From positions 1 to 20,766 of the forward strand of contig JAKABE010000019.1 in assembly GCA_021801945.1 (NCBI GenBank): a stretch of 20,766 nt of DNA, written 5' to 3'. Both the position numbers and the translations under genes were made by a program. The notes under the pieces were generated by a model. That model was not told the origin of the DNA. It was given only the letters and a program-made list of their open reading frames with translations, and did not search any database. Below are positions 14,256 to 20,766 of this stretch, piece by piece. This DNA comes from Acidobacteriota bacterium. Lineage in GTDB: Bacteria; Acidobacteriota; Terriglobia; Terriglobales; Acidobacteriaceae. Position 1 is the first letter of the stretch; each line of letters opens with the position of its first letter.

Positions 14256-14327
14256 ACCTTGCTAAATCGGCACAATTTACTCGGCGGAGTGGACTTCTCC
14301 TCGAGCACTGCGGATGGAGGATTTGAA

Positions 14328-15125
14328 ATGAACAAGACCCTATGTAGAATCGGGACGGTAATTCTGGCGGCTGTGCTCGCCGGAGTTCTTTTGAGCTCTA
14401 CGCAGGCGTCGTGGGCCGCGCCGCGGGCCAGGGCAAGCGCACAGCAACGGGAGAGTACCGTGGAGCGCAAAGCGGCGGCTCGGCTCGGCAAGAAACAGTT
14501 CAAGAATGTAAAGGTAACGGTGAACGACAAAATTGCCACGCTCACCGGTACGGTGAGCCTTTTTGCCTACAAGAGCGACGCCGAAAACCGCGTGTTGCAT
14601 ACCAGGGGCGTAAAGGCCGTGCGCAACGAGATCGAGGTAACCGGACCCAGCGTCCCCGACCAAGAGTTGCAGGACAAACTTGCCACGGCGCTGGCATACA
14701 ATCGCGTTGGATTCGGCAATGTTTTCGATGCCGTTACCGTCAGCGTCCGCGACGGCGTGGTGATTCTGGGCGGCCACGTGCACAACTACATCAACCGGAA
14801 TGCCGACCTGGACCTGGTGATCGCCACGCCCGGCGTGAAGGACGTAGTGGACCATATGGCGGTCGACCCGGTCTCACAGATCGACAACCAGATACGCATC
14901 CAGGAAGAGCAGGCGATCTATGGCTTTGCGCCACTGAGCAAGTACGATGTTAATCCTGTCCGCCCCATCCGCATCTCGGTGCAGAACGGCCACGTAGAGC
15001 TGTATGGCGCGGTCGATAGCCAAGCTGACAAGAACATGGCGGGTATTCGAGCCAACAGCGTCCCTGGAGTGTTCAGCGTGCAAAATGACTTACAAGTGGC
15101 CGGAAAGCCCAGCGAAATGCAGTAG
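14328..15125 (+). CDS. Secreted protein with three BON-type domains
   Basis: BON domains are small alpha/beta modules found in envelope-stress and transport-related proteins such as OsmY and secretins, thought to bind phospholipid. The 266-residue product begins MNKTLCRIGTVILAAVLAGV and has a plausible Sec signal peptide cut near TQASWA-AP (about residue 30). Three repeats follow: VKVTVNDKIATLTGTVSLF, then VTVSVRDGVVILGGHV, then IRISVQNGHVELYGAV. Each is followed by a segment ending in V-K-A/D-V or G-V-F-S-V and a short beta strand, the BON pattern. ATG 14328 is selected by GGAGG (14315-14319) 8 bases before it. It is probably periplasmic. Its partner or ligand is unknown, and the neighbours give no clue. 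Confidence 0.87.
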   Translation: MNKTLCRIGTVILAAVLAGVLLSSTQASWAAPRARASAQQRESTVERKAAARLGKKQFKNVKVTVNDKIATLTGTVSLFAYKSDAENRVLHTRGVKAVRNEIEVTGPSVPDQELQDKLATALAYNRVGFGNVFDAVTVSVRDGVVILGGHVHNYINRNADLDLVIATPGVKDVVDHMAVDPVSQIDNQIRIQEEQAIYGFAPLSKYDVNPVRPIRISVQNGHVELYGAVDSQADKNMAGIRANSVPGVFSVQNDLQVAGKPSEMQ

Positions 15126-15342
15126 CAGACCTCGCGTGTAACCTGTCCTGCAGCTGACACGGCCCTGGAGACAAGAGGCTCTGGAGTCGCTCTGCTTCTA
15201 ATCGCCTTAATGCAGCAACGGGCTAGCGGTTCAGCATGGTGATGAAGCGGCGCAGAAGCGCGATGCGAGAGGAGTTCGTACGAGGGTGATTGTTTCGAAG
15301 GAATGATGCGGATTGCCCTTTCTGGGGCGGCGTTGATGCCGG

Positions 15343-15348
15343 TACAAT
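15343..15348 (+). promoter_or_regulatory. Candidate -10 box of the CPBP protease gene
   Basis: TACAAT matches the -10 consensus at 5 of 6, with only a weak -35 (TTTCTG at 15319-15324, 18 bp away). Transcription would start near 15355, 28 bases before ATG 15383. The preceding 200 bases after the BON gene hold nothing else that I recognise. Confidence 0.33.
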
Positions 15349-15382
15349 GCGGCTGACAAGAGGCTTTGATGAAGGAGGCTTG

Positions 15383-16531
15383 ATGGAGCCGGAGCAGCAG
15401 TCCTCGATGGAGGAAACACCACCCGCTACAGGAGATTCCGAGAAAGCATTTACGCCCGGCCCGGAAGGCCCCGAAGAAGAGCCTTATCACGGCCTGCGGT
15501 GGATCTTCATTGGGGAGCAGGGTCTTCGCGCCGGTTGGTCGGTGCTGATGTTCGTGGCCTTGTTGATTGCTTTCATGACGGCTGTCGGCAAGATCCTGGT
15601 GGGTGCGCATCTTCTAAGGCAGAAGTTTGAATTTACAGCCGCCCAATCTTTTTTCCGAGAGCTGGTCATGTTCCTGGCCATGCTGGGGGCGGCGGCCATT
15701 GTGGGATGGTTCGAGCGGCGGCGGATTCTGGATTACAACCTGCGCGGCTCGCGTCGGCCGCAACATTTCTTCTTCGGGTTGGTGGCAGGCTTTCTGGCGC
15801 TGTCGGCGCTGATTGGCTCAATGGCGGCGGGTGGCTGGGTACACTTTGGGCCTGTGGCGCTCTCTGGAGCTGAGATCGTCCGCTACGCCGCACTCTGGGG
15901 CCTCACATTTCTTGTGGTGGGCTGCGTGGAGGAGGGAATCTTCCGCTGCTATTTCCAATTCACCCTGACGCGCGGCATCAACTTCTGGTGGGCGCTAGGG
16001 ATTGTGGCCGCATGCTGCCTGGATCTGGCGCTCCGAACCAAGGGTCACGGTCCGTGGGGCGTGTACGCGATGGCCCTGCTGGGCTTCTTCCCTTGCCTTG
16101 CCCTCCACCGAAGGGCTGCGGCAAGCAGTGCCTTCTGGCAGGCGGCGTGGGCTACTTCCACCGTGTTCGGCTTTATGCATACGGGCAACGGCGGCGAGAA
16201 CTGGATCGGAATCTTCTCCGCAGCGGCAATCGGCTTTGTCTTTTGCGTGAGCATCTGGGCCACCGGCTCGGCATGGTGGGCCATCGGCTGCCATGCGGGT
16301 TGGGACTGGGCGGAGACCTATTTTTACGGCACAGCCGATAGCGGATTTGTCTCCAAAGGCCATCTCCTCACCACCACGCCAGCCGGCAATGTGTTCTGGA
16401 GCGGGGGCACGGATGGCCCTGAAGGCAGCGTGCTGGTGCTGGGCGCGATCCTGTTGCTGTTGGTGGTTCTGATCCTCGTTTACGGCCGCAAGCGGCCGTC
16501 TGCTGCTGCCGCAGAGACGGCGGTGGGATAA
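15383..16531 (+). CDS. CPBP family intramembrane metalloprotease (Abi/CAAX protease-like)
   Basis: CPBP (Rce1-like) proteins are multi-pass membrane glutamate-dependent proteases; bacterial substrates are mostly unknown. The 382-residue product has a soluble acidic, proline-rich N terminus (1-45) followed by about eight hydrophobic segments. Motif 1 is EEGIFR (183-188, EExxxR), motif 2 FGFMH (262-266, FxxxH), and motif 3 HAGWD (304-308). All active-site residues appear present, so it should be catalytically competent. ATG 15383 follows GGAGG (15374-15378) with a short 4-base spacer; the frame is open upstream to 15290 but without family match. The penicillin-acylase gene follows after 95 bases on the same strand. 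No bacteriocin or immunity context is seen. Confidence 0.9.
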   Translation: MEPEQQSSMEETPPATGDSEKAFTPGPEGPEEEPYHGLRWIFIGEQGLRAGWSVLMFVALLIAFMTAVGKILVGAHLLRQKFEFTAAQSFFRELVMFLAMLGAAAIVGWFERRRILDYNLRGSRRPQHFFFGLVAGFLALSALIGSMAAGGWVHFGPVALSGAEIVRYAALWGLTFLVVGCVEEGIFRCYFQFTLTRGINFWWALGIVAACCLDLALRTKGHGPWGVYAMALLGFFPCLALHRRAAASSAFWQAAWATSTVFGFMHTGNGGENWIGIFSAAAIGFVFCVSIWATGSAWWAIGCHAGWDWAETYFYGTADSGFVSKGHLLTTTPAGNVFWSGGTDGPEGSVLVLGAILLLLVVLILVYGRKRPSAAAAETAVG

Positions 16532-16626
16532 ACGTCTGCACACGCACGGAACGAGCTCTGAACTGACCGGCCGCGACGAAGTGCGCGGGGCAATCGATTG
16601 GCGCAGAGCGATCCTGGAGCTAACCG

Positions 16627-19272
16627 ATGATTGATTCGCACTCATCGGGCCCAGCCCCCTCGGCTGGTGCGCCACCGCCTCCCCAACGAAAACGCCCCTG
16701 GCCGCGGATTCTGATTTGGACGGCGATCTGCCTGCTGGTTCTGCTTGCAGCGGCGGCCGGATGCGGGTTGGTGTGGCTGCGCTCGGCCACCCTTGCGGCG
16801 CTACCCCAGCTCGACGGCAGCGTGCATCTGGCAGGGCTCAAAGCGCCTGTCGTCGTGCGCCGTGACGCGCACGGCGTGCCGCATATCGACGCGGAGAACC
16901 AGGCTGATCTCTTCCTGGCCCAGGGCTACGTGACGGCGCAGGACCGGCTCTGGCAAATGGACATCCTCCGGCGCAACGCCGAAGGCGGCCTAGCTGCGAT
17001 CATGGGCCCGGCGCTGGTGAAGCACGACGAGACAGAGCGGGTGCTGCAGATTCGCCGCACAGCCGAGCGCATTTACAGGAACCTGCCCGCGGCCGAGCGC
17101 TCGCGCCTTGACGACTACGCGCGGGGCGTGAACCTCTACATCGCGCAATGCGAAAAGTCAGGCACGTTGCCCGTCGAGTTCAAGCTGTTGATCTACCGGC
17201 CCAGGCCGTGGACGAGCGTGGACTCCATCAGCGTGGGGCTGATGGAGGTGCAGGTGCTGGACACGGAGGCCGTGACCAAGCTGACCCGCGCCCGCGTCGC
17301 CGCCAAGCTACAGAACGCGAAGCTGGAGGCCGATCTGTATCCGGTCGGGTCGTGGCGCGATCGCCCGCCCGCCGGAACCGAGGCCGAGCCTGCCCCGCCG
17401 CGGCAGATTCGAAGATTGAAAAAGAAGGACGAGAACACCCAGGGTAAGCGCGCTGTGCCAGACACTGCGCAGCCGCAAACCGCGTGGGCGGCTTTCGAGG
17501 GAGCGCGCGCACTGTTGAGCCAGCTAGGACAGCCTACTTGCAACGGCTGTGCGGCGGGATCGAATGAATGGGTGGTGGCCGGCAGCCACACCGCCAGCGG
17601 CAAGCCGCTCTTGTCGAACGACATGCACATGAGCCTGACGGTGCCCAACATCTGGTACATGGCCGACCTGCGCGCGCCGGGCTCCCACCCCAACGACAAA
17701 GACCCGTCGTCGGGGACCCCGGGCTCCCACCCCAACGACAAAGACCCGTCGTCGGGGACCCCGGGCTCCCACCCCAACGACAAAGACCCGTCGTCGGGGA
17801 CCCCGGGCTTTCACGCAACCGGGGTCACGTTGCCGGGAATGCCCTATGTGGTTGCCGGCCACAACAAGCACGTGGCCTGGGGATTCACCGCGCTGGAAGG
17901 CGATGTGCAGGACCTCTACATCGAGAAGCTGAACGGCAAGGGCGATTACCTGGCGGCGGACGGAAGCTGGAAGCCGCTGGCCGTGGATCACGAGCTGATT
18001 CCCGTGCGCGGCCGCAGGGACGTACATCTGAACGTCGAACTTACGGACCACGGGCCGCTCGTGAATCCCCTGCTGCGTGGGAAAAATCCCGCTATCGCTC
18101 TCAAGTGGACGCTCTACGATCCCACGCTCAACACCATTCCGTTCTACGCCATCGACACGGCGTCAAATTGGAAGGTGTTTTCAGCGGCGCTGGCGGCATG
18201 GTGCTGGCCGACGCAAAACGTGGTCTACGCCGACGACCAGGGACACATTGCCTATCATGCTGTGGGCAAGGTCCCGATACGGCCAGCAGGCCTGATAGGC
18301 GTGCCGGTCACAGGCGGCGGGCATGAGTGGGACGGCTACATTCCCTTCGACGACATGCCCCATGCGTTCGACCCGCCTTCGGGCTTTCTGGCCACGGCCA
18401 ACTCGCGCGTCACGACGGCGAAGTCGCCGTATCCGCTGACGCTGAACTGGATCGACCCTTACCGCGTCGAGCGCATCCACCAGATGCTCGATGGTCGCTC
18501 CGGGCTCACTCCCAAAGACATGCTCACCGTGCAGACCGACATCTACAGCGAACTGGACCACGAGTTTGCTCAACGTTTTGCCGATGCCATCGACAACACA
18601 CCCGGCCCCAACGGCTACGGCGACGCGCGCCTGCGCCAGGCGGCCAGGCTGATGCGGGCGTGGGACGGGCGGCTGACGACGGACTCGGCGGCGGCCTCAA
18701 TCGAGACCAGGGCGCGTGCCGCCCTGTGGCCGCTGATTCTGAAGCCCAAGTTGGGCAAGCTGTGGACCGACTACCACTGGGGCGAAGCCAACTTTGCCTT
18801 GGAAGAGATCGTGATGCACGCCGACCCGCGGTGGCTGCCGCCGGGCTACAAGAACTGGAACTCGCTGTTGACCGAGGCCGTGCGCAAGGGCATGGAAGAC
18901 GGAGATGCGCCCAGCGACCTTTCACGGTGGGTCTACGGAAGCTGGCACGTTGTGGATCTGGAACACCCGCTGGCGCGGTTTCTGCCTTTCATCGCCCGAA
19001 TTGCCGGAACCGGCCCGCAGCCGCTGAGCGGCGACCGCGTAACGGTCAAGCAGGTGGGGCGCGCGTTTGGGCCCTCGCAGCGGTTCACCATGGACTGGAG
19101 CAACGTCGACGGTTCAACGGAGAACATCGTGCTTGGCGAGAGCGGCAACCCGCTGAGCCCCTACTTCCGCGACCAGTGGAAGGCCTGGTACGGTGGAACG
19201 ACCTTCCCACTGCCATTTACCCAAAAGGCGGTCCTAGCGGCCACTCAGCACACCTTGCGGCTGCTGCCATAA
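16627..19272 (+). CDS. Penicillin acylase family (Ntn hydrolase) with in-frame tandem repeat
   Basis: These Ntn hydrolases are made as precursors, exported, and self-cleaved to alpha and beta chains; they hydrolyse amide bonds in beta-lactams, acyl-homoserine lactones or other N-acyl compounds. The 881 residues begin with a proline-rich stretch and one hydrophobic segment (about 28-50), a signal or membrane anchor. RRDAHGVPHIDAENQADLF and GYVTAQDRLWQMDILRR are typical of the alpha chain. The self-cleavage site is before Ser 312 in GCAAGSNEWVVAGS; this Ser would become the N-terminal nucleophile of the beta chain. VTLPGMPYVVAGHNKHVAWGFT and LATANSRV are beta-chain landmarks. Residues 351-392 are three identical 14-residue units inserted just before the usual FHATGVTLPG segment. 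A lysine- and proline-rich spacer precedes Ser 312. Substrate is unknown. GGAG before ATG 16627 supports the start. Confidence 0.92.
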   Translation: MIDSHSSGPAPSAGAPPPPQRKRPWPRILIWTAICLLVLLAAAAGCGLVWLRSATLAALPQLDGSVHLAGLKAPVVVRRDAHGVPHIDAENQADLFLAQGYVTAQDRLWQMDILRRNAEGGLAAIMGPALVKHDETERVLQIRRTAERIYRNLPAAERSRLDDYARGVNLYIAQCEKSGTLPVEFKLLIYRPRPWTSVDSISVGLMEVQVLDTEAVTKLTRARVAAKLQNAKLEADLYPVGSWRDRPPAGTEAEPAPPRQIRRLKKKDENTQGKRAVPDTAQPQTAWAAFEGARALLSQLGQPTCNGCAAGSNEWVVAGSHTASGKPLLSNDMHMSLTVPNIWYMADLRAPGSHPNDKDPSSGTPGSHPNDKDPSSGTPGSHPNDKDPSSGTPGFHATGVTLPGMPYVVAGHNKHVAWGFTALEGDVQDLYIEKLNGKGDYLAADGSWKPLAVDHELIPVRGRRDVHLNVELTDHGPLVNPLLRGKNPAIALKWTLYDPTLNTIPFYAIDTASNWKVFSAALAAWCWPTQNVVYADDQGHIAYHAVGKVPIRPAGLIGVPVTGGGHEWDGYIPFDDMPHAFDPPSGFLATANSRVTTAKSPYPLTLNWIDPYRVERIHQMLDGRSGLTPKDMLTVQTDIYSELDHEFAQRFADAIDNTPGPNGYGDARLRQAARLMRAWDGRLTTDSAAASIETRARAALWPLILKPKLGKLWTDYHWGEANFALEEIVMHADPRWLPPGYKNWNSLLTEAVRKGMEDGDAPSDLSRWVYGSWHVVDLEHPLARFLPFIARIAGTGPQPLSGDRVTVKQVGRAFGPSQRFTMDWSNVDGSTENIVLGESGNPLSPYFRDQWKAWYGGTTFPLPFTQKAVLAATQHTLRLLP
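17677..17802 (+). repeat. Three perfect 42-bp tandem repeats inside the acylase gene
   Basis: Three identical 42-base units run 17677-17718, 17719-17760 and 17761-17802, with a partial fourth (CCGGGCT) at 17803. Each encodes PGSHPNDKDPSSGT. The copies show no mismatch, implying recent amplification. Across each junction GTCGTCGGGG (17706-17715) faces CCCCAACGAC (17730-17739), a 10-bp stem with one mismatch that becomes a G-U pair in the minus-strand RNA. Because 42 is a multiple of three, reading frames on the other strand also stay open. Confidence 0.93.
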
Positions 19273-19358
19273 ATCCATCAGGCGAATGAAGAAATGCGCC
19301 GCTCATTTCTTTCTGGGCGCCGGAGGGGAAAGCGCAGCCAACCTCGGTCTCGGTTATC

Positions 19359-20258
19359 ATGAGTTCGATGCCTGCCGACGTGAAATCGCTGATTCAAGAA
19401 GGCGCGGAGCTGACCGACCGCGCTCTGGAGGCGCTGATTCCCAGTGTGGAGACCGTGCCTCAGTCGATTCACGGAGCCATGCGCCACTCAGTCTTTGCCG
19501 GCGGCAAGCGGCTGCGGCCGGTGCTGGCCATGCAGGCCGGAGTGACAATCGCCGGTGCCCTGCCGAAAGGCATCGAGCGGCTCGGCGCAGCCCTGGAAAT
19601 GCTGCACACCTACTCGCTCATCCACGACGACCTGCCGGCCATGGACAACGACGATCTACGCCGCGGCAAGCCTACCTGCCATGTGGCCTTCGGCGAAGCC
19701 ATCGCCATCCTGGCGGGCGACGCGCTGCAGACGCGCGCCTTCGAGGTGCTGGCAGGGCTCGAATGTCCGCCCGCGGCCGCCGTGCAGATCATCGGGCTCA
19801 TCGCGAACGCCGTGGGCAGCGTGGAAGGGATGATTGGCGGGCAGGTTCTGGACATCGAGAGCGAACATCTGAAGCCTACGCCGGAAATGGTGGAGGCAAT
19901 TCATCGCGCCAAGACCGGCGCACTGATCCGCGTGAGCGTGGTGAGCGGTGGGATTTACTCGGGCGCAACCGCCGATGATGTGACGCGTCTGGACCGCTTC
20001 GGGCGCAAGGCCGGCCTGGCCTTCCAGATCGTGGACGATGTGCTCGACATGACCGTGGATTCGGCGCATCTGGGCAAGACCGCGGGCAAAGACCAGGCCA
20101 CGGAAAAAGCCACTTGGCCAGCGGTCTACGGCATCGAGCAGAGCCGTCGCGACGCCGAGCAGTTGATTGAAGAAGCCTTTGCCGCGCTCGATCCCTACGG
20201 TAGCCGCGCCGACGGGCTCAAGTCCGTAGCCCGCTACCTGGTGGAACGGAAGAACTGA
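19359..20258 (+). CDS. ispA: Polyprenyl synthetase, farnesyl diphosphate synthase type
   Basis: Condenses isopentenyl diphosphate with allylic diphosphates to make short-chain (probably C15) isoprenyl diphosphate for undecaprenol, quinone and hopanoid pathways. The 299-residue protein has GGKRLRP (48-54), the first Asp-rich motif DDLPAMDNDD (90-99) followed by RRGKPTCH, and the second Asp-rich motif DDVLD (226-230). Tyr 85, five residues before the first Asp-rich motif, and the HTYSLIHDDLPAMD context match IspA-type enzymes, supporting short product length; a geranylgeranyl product cannot be excluded. ATG 19359 is used, and ATG 19368 is a possible alternative since neither has a strong ribosome-binding site. 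It lies 86 bases after the acylase gene and converges on gnd. No dxs or xseB is adjacent. Confidence 0.92.
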   Translation: MSSMPADVKSLIQEGAELTDRALEALIPSVETVPQSIHGAMRHSVFAGGKRLRPVLAMQAGVTIAGALPKGIERLGAALEMLHTYSLIHDDLPAMDNDDLRRGKPTCHVAFGEAIAILAGDALQTRAFEVLAGLECPPAAAVQIIGLIANAVGSVEGMIGGQVLDIESEHLKPTPEMVEAIHRAKTGALIRVSVVSGGIYSGATADDVTRLDRFGRKAGLAFQIVDDVLDMTVDSAHLGKTAGKDQATEKATWPAVYGIEQSRRDAEQLIEEAFAALDPYGSRADGLKSVARYLVERKN

Positions 20259-20411
20259 GAACTACTCTAAGAGTGCCCGGCGCCACGTGAAGTCTGCTCT
20301 GACGCCCCTGCGGGGGCTGTGCCGGCGGATTCCACTCTCTTCTCCAAGGCTGGGCGCCATGGGGCTATCATCTATCACTCACTTCGCGGGCGCTGTTGTG
20401 TGCAGTCCACC

Positions 20412-20461
20412 GCGGAGAGCTTTTGCGCATAGCGGTTCTGGAACCTCTATGAGCTCTCCGC
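20412..20461. terminator. Long imperfect hairpin between convergent ispA and gnd
   Basis: GCGGAGAGCT (20412-20421) pairs exactly with AGCTCTCCGC (20452-20461). After a six-base bulge, CATAG (20428-20432) pairs with CTATG (20447-20451), and then GGTTC (20434-20438) with GAACC (20441-20445). This gives about 20 base pairs in 50 bases. It sits 37 bases beyond the gnd stop and 153 bases beyond the ispA stop. There is no T tract on either side, so it may be a factor-dependent or bidirectional terminator, or a folded repeat relic. Confidence 0.5.
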
Positions 20462-20497
20462 ATCGGGTAGATGAGATGCGCACGACGAGCGGCGCGG

Positions 20498-20766
20498 TTA
20501 TGCGTTATAGGTAGACGATGAAACCCGCCCGCCGTGGCCGGTCCAGTTGGTGTGGAAGAACTGCCCACGCGGCTGATCCACGCGCTCGTATGTGTGGGCG
20601 CCGAAATAATCTCGCTGGGCCTGCAGCAGGTTGGCGGGCAGCCGCGCGGACCGGTAGCCGTCAAAGAACGCCAGTGCAGTGGAAAACGCCGGCGTCGGTA
20701 TGCCGGCCTTGACCGCCTGCGCAACCGCCCGGCGCAGTGACGCCTGGTACTTGTTCACCGCGCGAT
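20498..20766 (-). CDS. gnd: 6-phosphogluconate dehydrogenase, C-terminal end only
   Basis: The frame is open to the window edge and contains no start codon of its own; the GTG at 20758 is an internal valine codon. The visible C-terminal residues include [20 protein letters not shown], then [23 protein letters not shown] and the final [11 protein letters not shown]. This is the highly conserved tail of Gnd, which reaches into the other subunit's active site in the dimer. The enzyme oxidatively decarboxylates 6-phosphogluconate to ribulose 5-phosphate with NADP in the pentose phosphate pathway. The catalytic part lies beyond the window. Confidence 0.95.
   Translation of the reverse strand, partial: RAVNKYQASLRRAVAQAVKAGIPTPAFSTALAFFDGYRSARLPANLLQAQRDYFGAHTYERVDQPRGQFFHTNWTGHGGRVSSSTYNA

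Noticed and set aside
15383..16531. CPBP protease as part of a bacteriocin or defence system
   Set aside because: No precursor peptide, transporter or defence gene is adjacent, and CPBP proteins are widespread housekeeping or orphan proteins.
17677..17802. Possible CRISPR array
   Set aside because: The units are directly contiguous without variable spacers, are in frame with a gene, and no cas genes are present.
17524..18051. Long minus-strand open frames across the acylase repeats
   Set aside because: They exist because the 42-base repeat has no stops in several frames and the GC content is high; the plus-strand frame carries clear family motifs throughout.
18327..19289. 320-codon plus-strand frame overlapping the acylase gene
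   Set aside because: It is a shifted frame of the acylase coding sequence with arginine/alanine-rich shadow composition.
20304..20317. GCCCC-TGCG-GGGGC hairpin after ispA as an intrinsic terminator
   Set aside because: The stem is only five base pairs and no T tract follows; the larger hairpin at 20412-20461 is a better candidate for 3'-end structure.
1..20766. tRNA, rRNA, riboswitch, integrase or phage genes
   Set aside because: I found no sequence matching tRNA ends, riboswitch cores or recombinase motifs by eye; a covariance-model scan could confirm.

Overview
The window reads as a GC-rich chromosomal segment of an Acidobacteriota bacterium, most likely of the Terriglobia/Acidobacteriaceae type. 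This rests on the overall flavour of the proteins, the TGTTCCACGTGGAACA form of parS, and intergenic repeat debris of a kind I associate with that group; no single marker in the window proves it. It is a mostly housekeeping region. I looked for phage, defence, CRISPR, toxin-antitoxin, integrase and secondary-metabolite genes and found none.

Layout. Positions 2-4645 hold a chromosome-partitioning locus: the 3' part of a class I glutamine amidotransferase (PuuD-like), rsmG starting one base inside its stop codon, a frame-broken DUF3788 relic on the opposite strand, about 760 non-coding bases with two perfect parS sites, then parA and parB. ParA and ParB are separated by 413 bases that contain an inverted-repeat element. 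Positions 4646-5009 carry a second, diverged copy of the same repeat and a good sigma70-type promoter for a secreted GH31 glycoside hydrolase (5010-7550).

Positions 7574-10235, minus strand, hold a probable two-gene unit (a short-chain dehydrogenase followed by a FadE-type acyl-CoA dehydrogenase). It is divergent from dapD (lysine/peptidoglycan precursor synthesis). Next come a membrane-anchored PAS-GGDEF-EAL protein (minus), thpR (minus), and then, on the plus strand, a secreted triple-BON protein, a CPBP intramembrane protease, a penicillin-acylase-family Ntn hydrolase and a farnesyl diphosphate synthase (ispA-like). The right edge is the 3' end of gnd on the minus strand, separated from ispA by a long hairpin.

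The most unusual signals are three. (1) Three identical 42-bp units are inserted in frame in the penicillin-acylase gene, each junction able to form a hairpin. (2) An approximately 160-bp element with 14-bp perfect terminal inverted repeats splits parA from parB, with a relative downstream of parB. (3) The DUF3788 gene is a relic whose conserved pieces lie in three different frames. The partition operon with parS just upstream suggests the replication origin is not far away, but an origin is not demonstrated.
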